From Anaerolineae bacterium (GTDB taxonomy: Bacteria; Chloroflexota; Anaerolineae; Anaerolineales; E44-bin32), in contig DUET01000094.1 in the NCBI GenBank assembly GCA_011192015.1, forward strand, positions 1 to 47,641: a stretch of DNA of 47,641 nucleotides, written 5' to 3'. Positions 40,621 through 47,641 of this stretch are shown in pieces; the stretch's first letter is position 1, and the number at the start of each line of letters is the position of its first letter. Below the pieces are notes generated by a model. It was given only the letters and a program-made list of their open reading frames with translations. It had not been told where the DNA came from and searched no databases. A program made the translations under genes and the position numbers.

Positions 40621-41880
40621 TCACTCAACCGGCCGTAGATCCGGTGTTTCCGTCCAATCCATGAGGATATTGAAAGCATCCGGTCCACCCTGGATCATCC
40701 GGATCTGAGAAACATGGGGAGAGCGGCTGCCGCCTGAGTAATCCGGCCTTAAAACGCCGTCCAGCGCCTCGAAGGGGCTCAAGTCAATCAAGGCGTCGGC
40801 CACTGCCTCGCCGTTCAGGTTATCCCATCCCACGGTATCTATCGCATGGGTGATCGCCTGCACGGCCATGTCGACTCCAGCAACCAGCAGCAGGTAGCCG
40901 ACATTATGCTCACCCGCCGGTCGCTCGTTGGCTGCGAAGAGCCCTTCGGCGTACTGCACACCCGCATTCTCAGTGTCCGTCCACCATAGGTATGGGAAGG
41001 CTGATATCAGGCCAACCCCGTATGAAGGATCTGCCATGTATGCGTAGGTCGCCAGATCCATGCCCCAGTTGTCGGTGGCGACGACGAACTGATCGCGCAA
41101 GCCCAGCGCATTCAGATCGTTCAGGATCACAGACACTCCAAAGGCAAGCGTGTTGGTCCAGATAACATTCGCGCCTGCCGCTTGAGCATTGAGAATGGCT
41201 GTCGTGGTGTCGGCTGCGGGGGAAAGGTCATAGACCTCCTCAACCACGACCTCGATGTCCAGATCTTCCAGGAAAGCGCGCGTTTCGGAGGTCAAAGCTC
41301 CCTGACCAAAGGCCGTAGGCCAGCTGATGTAGGCCAGCTTGATCTCGTCACCAGCGTCTTCCGGCTTCATGGTATCCCAGTTGTCGTGCAGGTATTGCAT
41401 CACCAGTCCGAACTGGTCTGGGTAGATCGGTCCGAGGCCAAAGGTGTAGCCCGAATCGATGTAGAAGCCGCGTGCGCTCAGGCCGGCAGTGATGTTGACG
41501 ATTTTATCCTCGGCGAAGCGGGCGGCCAGAGCCTCCACCTCACCGGAACCGTAGGTGATCATGAACAGGATGTTGTCATCTGCACCTGTGAAGCGGTCGT
41601 AGGCTGCAACAGCCTCGTCAATGCTTCCCGCGGTGTCGGCGAACTGGATTTCGAGCGTGGCACCATAGATGCCTCCAGCCGCATTCACGGCGGCCACTGC
41701 GTCCTCCGCTCCATGAACCAGAGGGGCAGTGATGGCGGCGTAGGGTCCGGATAGATCCCCGAAGTGATACAGCGTGATGGTCCTCCCTGTGAAATCCGGA
41801 GGCGCCTTGGGACCGCACGCCCCCAATACCATAGAAGCCACCATGAGAAGAGCAATCGTTCCAACCAGATGTCTGCGCAT
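40621..41880 (-). CDS. livK: Substrate-binding lipoprotein of LIV-type ABC importer
   Basis: 419 residues. Signal peptide with lipobox VLGAC, lipidated Cys22. The body is a type-I periplasmic-binding fold: LSGPYAA, VAAVNAAGGIYGATLEIQFAD, NTLAFGVSVI, then VATDNWGMD. The family binds branched-chain amino acids, amides, or aromatic acids. With two acyl-CoA ligases in the same operon, a carboxylic-acid ligand is more likely than an amino acid (inference). AGGAGG lies 8-9 nt upstream of the ATG. Confidence 0.85.
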   Translation of the reverse strand: MRRHLVGTIALLMVASMVLGACGPKAPPDFTGRTITLYHFGDLSGPYAAITAPLVHGAEDAVAAVNAAGGIYGATLEIQFADTAGSIDEAVAAYDRFTGADDNILFMITYGSGEVEALAARFAEDKIVNITAGLSARGFYIDSGYTFGLGPIYPDQFGLVMQYLHDNWDTMKPEDAGDEIKLAYISWPTAFGQGALTSETRAFLEDLDIEVVVEEVYDLSPAADTTTAILNAQAAGANVIWTNTLAFGVSVILNDLNALGLRDQFVVATDNWGMDLATYAYMADPSYGVGLISAFPYLWWTDTENAGVQYAEGLFAANERPAGEHNVGYLLLVAGVDMAVQAITHAIDTVGWDNLNGEAVADALIDLSPFEALDGVLRPDYSGGSRSPHVSQIRMIQGGPDAFNILMDWTETPDLRPVE

Positions 41881-42007
41881 TGTCTTCCTCCTCCTTCTTC
41901 AAGAGAAACAAATCCTGCAAAGCGGCGTATCCCGCTCGAACGCAATTGCGGCTGCGTCCGCCGTCGAAACCAATGCGTGCGATTCTCTTCCTCAATCCTC
42001 CTATTCG

Positions 42008-43069
42008 CTAATGAGAAAATGGGCGAAGACGCCACGCGGCTTTGAACAACTGCCAACGGTAAGCCAACCCTCGGGGTTCAAATATCAGAAAGAGCATAAG
42101 GGAAGTACCGAAGAACAATGGCCGCAGAGCTTGCACGACTCCAGCAGATTTCGCCGGGAAGATCATCGCCACAAACGGGCCAAGCAGCGTGGCGGCCTCG
42201 ATCAGGAATTCCACAACGATCGCGCCAAAGATCGGACCGAGATTGGAACCCAATCCACCGATAACCAGCATGCCCATGAAGATGATCGAATCGATGAGTG
42301 TGAATGTTTCTGAATTGATGTGGCGCAACTGGTGAGCAGCAAGCGATCCAGCTAATCCAGCGTACATGGAGGCCAGGAAGAAGGCCTGCAGTTTGTATTT
42401 GAAGAGATTCACACCCAGTAATTCGGCAGCCAGGTCATTATCTCGGATCGAGATGAAAGCTCTTCCCAGGCGTGATCGCGTGACATTGAAGGCCAAGATC
42501 GTCGTCAATACAAGGACTGTGAGTGTCAAGAATATGTAGCGTTGTGGGGTATTGAACTCGACACCAAAGATCACCGGGACCTGCACATTGAGCCCCTGCG
42601 CGCCGTTGAGTACGTCTTGAAACGCATTGCGAGTAAACCAAGGGATGATGAACTGTGCCGCCAATGTCGCCATGACAAGGTAGAAACCCTTCACACGTAA
42701 GGACGGCAGTCCGAAGATCAAACCTACCAAGCCCGCTGCGATAGCGGCTGCAGGTAAGGCAAGCAAGAAGGGCCAACCGAGTTCATTCACTAACAGAGCC
42801 GATACGTAGCCACCCGCAGTCATAAATGCCGCCTGCCCGAGTGATATCTGCCCTGTGAAACCAGTTAGCAGACTTAGGCCTTGCACGGCAATGATGGTGA
42901 TGCCGATGCGGTTCACCAAGGCTACCAGACCCTGGCTGGCATAGAATGGTAGAGTGAAAAGCGCCAACAGGAATACAAGCAGCAGGCACCATTGCCAAGG
43001 TCGGCGGATGGTGGCCATATCGCTCGCATAACTGGTATCGAATTCCCCAGCAGGACGAAGAATGGCCAT
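42008..43069 (-). CDS. livM: LIV-type ABC permease LivM
   Basis: About 353 residues, ten or so membrane segments. LivM signature GLSLLTGFTGQISLGQAAFM near residue 60 and a cytoplasmic SRLGRAFISIRDNDLAAELLGVN. The start codon overlaps the livH stop (TGATG), with AGAGG before it. Pairs with LivH in the membrane. Confidence 0.88.
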   Translation of the reverse strand: MAILRPAGEFDTSYASDMATIRRPWQWCLLLVFLLALFTLPFYASQGLVALVNRIGITIIAVQGLSLLTGFTGQISLGQAAFMTAGGYVSALLVNELGWPFLLALPAAAIAAGLVGLIFGLPSLRVKGFYLVMATLAAQFIIPWFTRNAFQDVLNGAQGLNVQVPVIFGVEFNTPQRYIFLTLTVLVLTTILAFNVTRSRLGRAFISIRDNDLAAELLGVNLFKYKLQAFFLASMYAGLAGSLAAHQLRHINSETFTLIDSIIFMGMLVIGGLGSNLGPIFGAIVVEFLIEAATLLGPFVAMIFPAKSAGVVQALRPLFFGTSLMLFLIFEPRGLAYRWQLFKAAWRLRPFSH

Positions 43070-43989
43070 CAAATCCTCTCGATGCGTTTCTGGCCGAAAA
43101 GCCCCTCTGGCCGGAAGAGCAGGACAACCAGCAAGACCACATAGGGCATGATCTCTGCTGAATTGCGTATGATCTGAGTCTTGGAGGTTGCTACAATCCC
43201 CTGGGCAAGCCCGATGATGAGACCTCCCGCAATTGTCCCCGGAATGGATTCCAACCCTCCAAGAAGCACGGCCGGAAATGCTGCCAAGACGACGATTGAG
43301 AGGCTCACGTCCAGGCCGCTCGATGTCGCCAGGAGCACGCCTCCGATCGCGGCCACGGCGGCAGCCAACGCCCAGGATGTACCGAAGATGCGCTGGATGC
43401 GCAACCCGATGCTCTGTGCAAGTTCATGATCCTCTGATGCACCACGCATGGCCAGCCCAGTGCGAGTGAGCCTGAAGAAGGCACCAATAACGATGACACC
43501 CAGGATCGCCACAGCAAAGGACCACACCAGATTCTGTTTGAGAATGACAATGATAGGGTTACCGTCATGAATAAACGGGGTTGTGATCCGGTAGGGATTG
43601 GCAGTTGAGAAGATCTGCGGGAAGTTTCGTTGGGTACCCCCAAATAGCAGCAGGGCCAGCCCCTGCAGCACCTGACTAAGCCCCAACGTCATGAGTATGA
43701 TGGTCAGCAACGGCTGCCCCGTCAGCGGACGCAAGGTAAAGCGCTCGATGAGCAACCCCAGCACCGCTGAAATGGCAATCGCCAACAAGATCGAAAGCCA
43801 CAGCGGGAGCCCGATGTCGACAGCAAGCCACCAAGTGAGCAGCGCTCCCATCAGCAGCAATTGGCCTTGAGCGAAGTTGAAGATGTATGAAGATTTAAAG
43901 ATCAACACGATGCCCAACGCCATCAAGGCGATCGGCCCGCCAGCAAGCAAACCACTGATCGCAAACTGTGGTAACAATTGCCAATTCAC
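43069..43989 (-). CDS. livH: LIV-type ABC permease LivH
   Basis: 306 residues with about eight membrane segments. LivH pattern: GGPIALMALGIVLIFKSSYIFNFAQGQ near the N-terminus and TRTGLAMRGASEDHELAQSIG in the middle cytoplasmic loop. GTG start overlapping the preceding ligase stop (GTGA). Confidence 0.88.
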   Translation of the reverse strand: MNWQLLPQFAISGLLAGGPIALMALGIVLIFKSSYIFNFAQGQLLLMGALLTWWLAVDIGLPLWLSILLAIAISAVLGLLIERFTLRPLTGQPLLTIILMTLGLSQVLQGLALLLFGGTQRNFPQIFSTANPYRITTPFIHDGNPIIVILKQNLVWSFAVAILGVIVIGAFFRLTRTGLAMRGASEDHELAQSIGLRIQRIFGTSWALAAAVAAIGGVLLATSSGLDVSLSIVVLAAFPAVLLGGLESIPGTIAGGLIIGLAQGIVATSKTQIIRNSAEIMPYVVLLVVLLFRPEGLFGQKRIERI

Positions 43990-45920
43990 TTCGGGAGATC
44001 CTCCTCCACCAAGGTTTCCACACGAACCGTGGTTTCGATAATGCCCTCTCGGCCGTCGCGATATTTTACAGCCGCCCTGACACGCACTTCATCCTCGTCC
44101 CCATACATAGCCGCAATCATGTCCTGATAGCGATCGCTGAGGATGCCTCGCTTGAGTTTGCGAGTTCGTGTGAGTTCAGCTTCATCAGGATCGAATTCCT
44201 TATGCAGGAGCACAAAACGCCGCACCCGTGCCGCAGGTGGTAACGTAGCATTCACGCCGGCGACGTCCTGACGAATCAGGGCGTAGACCTCCTTCTTCTG
44301 CGAGAGGTCAACAAAGGTCGTGTAGCTCAATCCGCGCCGTTCCGCCCAACGTCCAACGCTGTTGAAATCGATATTGATCAGGGCGGTGACGAAACCCTTT
44401 TCTGCGCCTCCAATGGTCATTACATCGCGGATGTAAGGGCTAAACTTAAGTCGCCCTTCTATGTATTGCGGAGAATACTTCTCTCCGCTGGCGAGCGCGA
44501 TCATGTCCTTCATTCGATCCAAATAGATCAAATGCCCATCATCGCTCACGTATCCAGCATCGCCAGTCCGGAACCAGCGCTTGCCGTTTTCATCGATCTC
44601 GATGGCGTGTTCCGTCTGCTCCGGAAGTTTGTAGTAGCCTATGAACACCGATGGACCATGAACCAGGATCTCTCCATCCTCGGCGATCCTGATCTCCATC
44701 CCCGGCGGAGGTACACCGACGGATTCAAATCTGACATCGTCACCGATGTGCAAGGTGTGCGTCTGCGCCTCCGTCGAACCATAAAGCTGCTTGATATTCA
44801 CTCCAATGGCACGGAAGAAGCGCACCACATCCGGGTTCAGGGCTGCGCCTGATGAATAGGCGGAAAGCACTCTGGTGAGCCCCAGTTTGTCGCGCAGAGG
44901 CTGGAAAACCGCTATCTCACCCAGAGCATGCAGGATGCGCCAATGCAAGCCTATCCGGGTTCGCTGCTCATAGCGCAGCGTGGCAACTTTGTAACCCACG
45001 GGCATGAACCATCGATAGAGCAGGCGATTGATCCAGGTGCTCTCTGTCATCTTCACCTGGACCAAGGCCACCATGCTCTCCCACAAACGGGCGCTGAACA
45101 ATAACCAGTAGGGCGCAACCTCACGGATGTTCTCCTGTACGGTTTCTGGCGCTTCGGGGAAATTGACAATCATGCCCGTACGGAGATGAATCGCCAGACC
45201 GAGGACATTCTCCGTGATCCAAGCTGGAGGTAGAAATGAAAGGTAGTCGTGATGCTCGGAGCGCGGATCGACAGCCACCGCTAAATCACTGCCGGCCAAT
45301 AGGTTTGCATGGCTGATCATGGCCCCCTTGGGTACCCCCATCGTTCCAGAGGTGTAGCAATAGATGGCCACATCGGTTCCCTTGCCCAGAGCGATCTCGC
45401 TATCAAACCGGTCGGGTTCTCGCGCCTGCTGTTCCTGACCCAGTTCCTGGACACGGTCAAAACTGATCAACCAAGGATCATCGTATCCCCATAGACCCTT
45501 ATCATCCCAATAGATAACTCCCCTCACTTTGGGGATCTGACTCTTGATCTCCAGGAGCTTATCGCACTGCTCCTGATCCTTGGCGAAGACAAAAGTTGCA
45601 TCCGAATGCTCTACAATGAACTGAATCTCGGGGGGAGTGCTGTCGGTGAAAACCCCCACGGCCACGCCTCCCCCAGCTTGAACCGCGATCTGAGCCCATA
45701 TGTATTGAGGATCGTTGTCACCTACGATGCAAACCTTGTCCCCGCGTTGCAAACCCAGGTGGATAAGTCCCAGGGTCAGGTTCTGGACTTGTTTGTGGGA
45801 ATCTTCCCACGAATAAGAGCGCCAGATACCCCTGTCCTTCTTGCGAAGAGCCGTATGCCCATCGCCGTATTTTTGGTAGCCTGTGACCAGGCATTTGGGA
45901 AGCGTATCCGGAAGTGTCAC
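43986..45920 (-). CDS. Long-chain acyl-CoA synthetase-type AMP-forming ligase
   Basis: About 644 residues, the FadD15/bubblegum-like AMP-forming type. Motifs are intact, in contrast to the second ligase: A3 YTSGTMGVPKGAMISHANLL, A5 YGSTEAQT, A7 TGDAGYVSDDG, and a C-terminal TRTRKLKRG carrying the lysine-rich end. It would activate a carboxylic acid to its CoA thioester as it enters. GTG 45920 lies 2 nt after the livG stop, with GAGG upstream; the longer frame reads through livG. Sits between the ATPase and permease genes of the importer. Confidence 0.82.
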   Translation of the reverse strand: MTLPDTLPKCLVTGYQKYGDGHTALRKKDRGIWRSYSWEDSHKQVQNLTLGLIHLGLQRGDKVCIVGDNDPQYIWAQIAVQAGGGVAVGVFTDSTPPEIQFIVEHSDATFVFAKDQEQCDKLLEIKSQIPKVRGVIYWDDKGLWGYDDPWLISFDRVQELGQEQQAREPDRFDSEIALGKGTDVAIYCYTSGTMGVPKGAMISHANLLAGSDLAVAVDPRSEHHDYLSFLPPAWITENVLGLAIHLRTGMIVNFPEAPETVQENIREVAPYWLLFSARLWESMVALVQVKMTESTWINRLLYRWFMPVGYKVATLRYEQRTRIGLHWRILHALGEIAVFQPLRDKLGLTRVLSAYSSGAALNPDVVRFFRAIGVNIKQLYGSTEAQTHTLHIGDDVRFESVGVPPPGMEIRIAEDGEILVHGPSVFIGYYKLPEQTEHAIEIDENGKRWFRTGDAGYVSDDGHLIYLDRMKDMIALASGEKYSPQYIEGRLKFSPYIRDVMTIGGAEKGFVTALINIDFNSVGRWAERRGLSYTTFVDLSQKKEVYALIRQDVAGVNATLPPAARVRRFVLLHKEFDPDEAELTRTRKLKRGILSDRYQDMIAAMYGDEDEVRVRAAVKYRDGREGIIETTVRVETLVEEDLPK

Positions 45921-45921
45921 T

Positions 45922-46704
45922 TCACCTTGCCTCACCCAGGTAGGCTTTGATGACTTGCTGATCCTCGCGGATCTCCTGCGGCGATCCCTCGGCGATCTTG
46001 ACTCCAAAATCAAGCACGACCACCCGATCGGCGATGTCCATTACCAATCCCATGTCGTGCTCGATTAGCAGGATGGTCGTCTTCTGGCGTTCATGGAGAT
46101 CCAAGATGAAGCGCGCCATGTCTTCCTTTTCCTCAAGGTTCATGCCCGTCATGGGCTCATCCAGCAGCAACAATCGCGGCTCCATAGCCAGCGCTCGCCC
46201 CAGCTCAACGCGCTTGCGCAAACCATAGGGCAGGCTGCCTACTATCGATCGGCGGATGTGCTCCATCTCGAGGAAATCAATGATTTCTTCGACCACCATT
46301 CGGTGGGAAATGTCTTCTCTATGAGCGAAACCCCAGTAGATCAAACTCTGTAATAGCCCGGAATGCATATGAATGTGGCGAGCGGCCATCAGATTGTCCA
46401 GCGTGCTCAACCCGGTATAGAGGGCAATGTTCTGGAAGGTCCGTGCGATGCCCAGACCGGCAATGCGGTGAGGAGCAATTTTTGTGAGGTCATAACCCTC
46501 GAACTGGATGCTGCCTGATTCGACCTTGTAGAACCTGTTCAGACAATTCAAAAGAGATGTCTTTCCAGCACCGTTGGGACCGATGATGGCCAGGATCTCA
46601 CCCTGCCTGACGTCGAATCCTAGATTCACAAGCGCCTGTGTCCCGCCGAAGCTAAGATTGACGTTGCGGACGGATAATTGTGTATCCTTAGGATTCATGG
46701 GCAT
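45922..46704 (-). CDS. livG: Branched-chain amino acid-type ABC ATPase
   Basis: 260 residues. Walker A GPNGAGKTS (43-51), signature LPYGLRKRVELGRAL, Walker B LLLLDEPMTGMN, and the LivG-type RVVVLDFGVKIAEGSPQEI at the C-terminus. First gene of the operon livG-ligase-livHMKF-ligase. A weak promoter may lie upstream; none is clear. Confidence 0.88.
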   Translation of the reverse strand: MPMNPKDTQLSVRNVNLSFGGTQALVNLGFDVRQGEILAIIGPNGAGKTSLLNCLNRFYKVESGSIQFEGYDLTKIAPHRIAGLGIARTFQNIALYTGLSTLDNLMAARHIHMHSGLLQSLIYWGFAHREDISHRMVVEEIIDFLEMEHIRRSIVGSLPYGLRKRVELGRALAMEPRLLLLDEPMTGMNLEEKEDMARFILDLHERQKTTILLIEHDMGLVMDIADRVVVLDFGVKIAEGSPQEIREDQQVIKAYLGEAR

Positions 46705-47365
46705 TACCCATTTGATAAGGCTCTACGGATTGCATTTTAGTTAGAGATATTTGGAACTTATCTGAAGATGGGTTGTTGCTCACCACGAATTGGAGTTTCG
46801 GGTTTGATTTCAGGGAGACTTAACCACCGAGATCCGGATATGGTTGTACGCCGCTACCAGTAACAGACCGTGAGTGTGCCACGATCGGGGATACCATGTG
46901 ATTATAGTACGGAGAATATCAAGGTGTCAAAACGGATCAACTTTGCCTTTCTCTATCCGGAAGCCCAATCCCTGCCAAGCTATCTGATCGACATCTACAA
47001 CCAGGATAAGCTGTACGAAATCGTTGGGATGCAGATAAATACCCCGCAGGGGCTACACCAACGCTCGAATGCGCTCTCTGGTTCGTTCTGGCGGAGGTCA
47101 CGTACAACGGGCTGGGATACTCAACGACCCATGAGGTTAGACAGAATGCCATCGACATCGCCATCCAGGAGTGCTCCAAGCAGAGCAACATCGCGTGCCA
47201 GGTCTTCCGCGAACCAGTGTGTGAGGCCTACGAGTAGAACGCGCAAGGAGATACACCTCCTACGCCTCTCACGCCCGGCCTATGCCTGGGAACCCATGAT
47301 CTGCAGCATACGTCGTTAAGATGTTGACATACGCATTCTTTTTGAAGGGTGATGGAGAGATAAAG
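46705..47365. other. Mostly non-coding stretch upstream of the liv operon
   Basis: About 660 nt. It should carry the livG promoter on the minus strand, but I cannot point to one with confidence. The plus strand holds a coding-like remnant described separately. No other gene is supported. Confidence 0.4.
47010..47237 (+). pseudogene. Coding remnant, possibly DUF4189-like
   Basis: In this frame 75 codons run from after a TAA to a TAG without any ATG. The translation reads LAEVTYNGLGYSTTH, then NAIDIAIQECSKQSNIACQVFREPVCEAYE, which has the YNGLGYS and paired Cys pattern of DUF4189 domains. Protein-like text in a second frame upstream (about 46921-47060, phrase NFAFLYPEAQSLPSYLIDIY) suggests a frameshift. 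It looks like a decayed or frameshifted small secreted protein gene. Confidence 0.3.
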
Positions 47366-47641
47366 ATGCGAAAACATTGGATGATGCTGGCTGTGGTACT
47401 CGCTGTGTTGTTGGCTGGTTGTGGTAGCGTAAATGATGCTTTCCCCCAAGATGAGACCGTCTCCTGGGAGGAGGCGATCGAAATCCTGAACAGCGGTGAG
47501 GTCGTGACCGTCGTTCAGCTGCACAGCCTCGAGGTCACGTTGGAGCTTTCCAACGGCACCAGGATCACCACGACGGAACCCCACATCGATGACATCTTCG
47601 ATGAGGTGGAGAAGTGTGGTTCGCCGTGCCGGGGGATCGTG
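47366..47641 (+). CDS. Lipoprotein, N-terminal part (3' truncated by window)
   Basis: 92 codons visible, open to the window end. Signal peptide with lipobox LLAGC (lipidated Cys19). The mature part SWEEAIEILNSGEVVTVVQLHSLEVTLEL, then DDIFDEVEKCGSPC, recurs in small unnamed lipoproteins of Anaerolineae (recalled, not searched). GGAGAG lies about 7 nt before the ATG. Function unknown. Confidence 0.75.
   Translation, partial: MRKHWMMLAVVLAVLLAGCGSVNDAFPQDETVSWEEAIEILNSGEVVTVVQLHSLEVTLELSNGTRITTTEPHIDDIFDEVEKCGSPCRGIV

Noticed and set aside
47324-47329. TTGACA 37 nt before the last lipoprotein gene
   Set aside because: No -10 box lies 15-19 nt downstream (the bases there read GGGTGA), so I do not call it a promoter.

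Overview
The window looks like a chromosomal segment of a Chloroflexota bacterium, probably class Anaerolineae (inference; no rRNA or marker protein in the window proves it). The clues are moderately high GC, several surface proteins with Thr-Pro-rich stalks, a PATAN/small-GTPase/V4R gene trio, a large LAL-type LuxR regulator, and a mix of Shine-Dalgarno starts with starts that seem leaderless. I see no integrase, transposase, phage gene or CRISPR array.

Layout. 1-684 is the 3' end of a secreted stalk protein. 940-6548 holds four minus-strand genes: PlsY, a lipoprotein Ntn-hydrolase, a protein with a methyltransferase fold but a broken catalytic motif, and a membrane metallopeptidase. 6669-11917 on the plus strand holds a sugar-nucleotide epimerase, a 3-methyladenine glycosylase overlapping fabI, YjbQ, a PIG-L deacetylase and two tandem UPF0316 proteins. 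12175-14339 is the PATAN / small GTPase / V4R trio. 14429-19635 is a complete thiamine operon: sigma70-like promoter, TPP riboswitch, thiN, thiB, thiP, thiQ and a DUF402 gene. 19716-28327 has small membrane proteins, tRNA-Asn, a lipoprotein, a NatAB-like ABC exporter, a flavodoxin, an Lgt-family protein and another stalk protein. 28576-34044 is a LAL regulator followed by two small proteins and an ABC exporter, closed by a clear terminator. 34307-36434 is a promoter plus two genes that match 3-ketodihydrosphingosine reductase and serine palmitoyltransferase, the first two steps of sphingoid-base synthesis. A ketopantoate-reductase-like gene lies convergent to them. 38188-46704 is a minus-strand branched-chain-amino-acid-type ABC importer operon (livG, H, M, K, F) with two acyl-CoA-ligase-like genes built into it. 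The right edge has a decayed coding remnant and the start of a lipoprotein gene.

The most interesting signals are: (1) the KDSR-SPT pair, a candidate bacterial sphingolipid locus; (2) the TPP riboswitch, whose expression platform reuses an exact octamer so that one strand can pair with either the aptamer or the ribosome-binding site of thiN; (3) a DUF402 phosphatase-like gene translationally coupled to thiQ; (4) two enzyme-family proteins that have lost their hallmark catalytic residues (the methyltransferase-like protein and the second acyl-CoA ligase); and (5) four genes whose -10 box lies 6-7 nt before the start codon with no Shine-Dalgarno, which suggests leaderless transcription.
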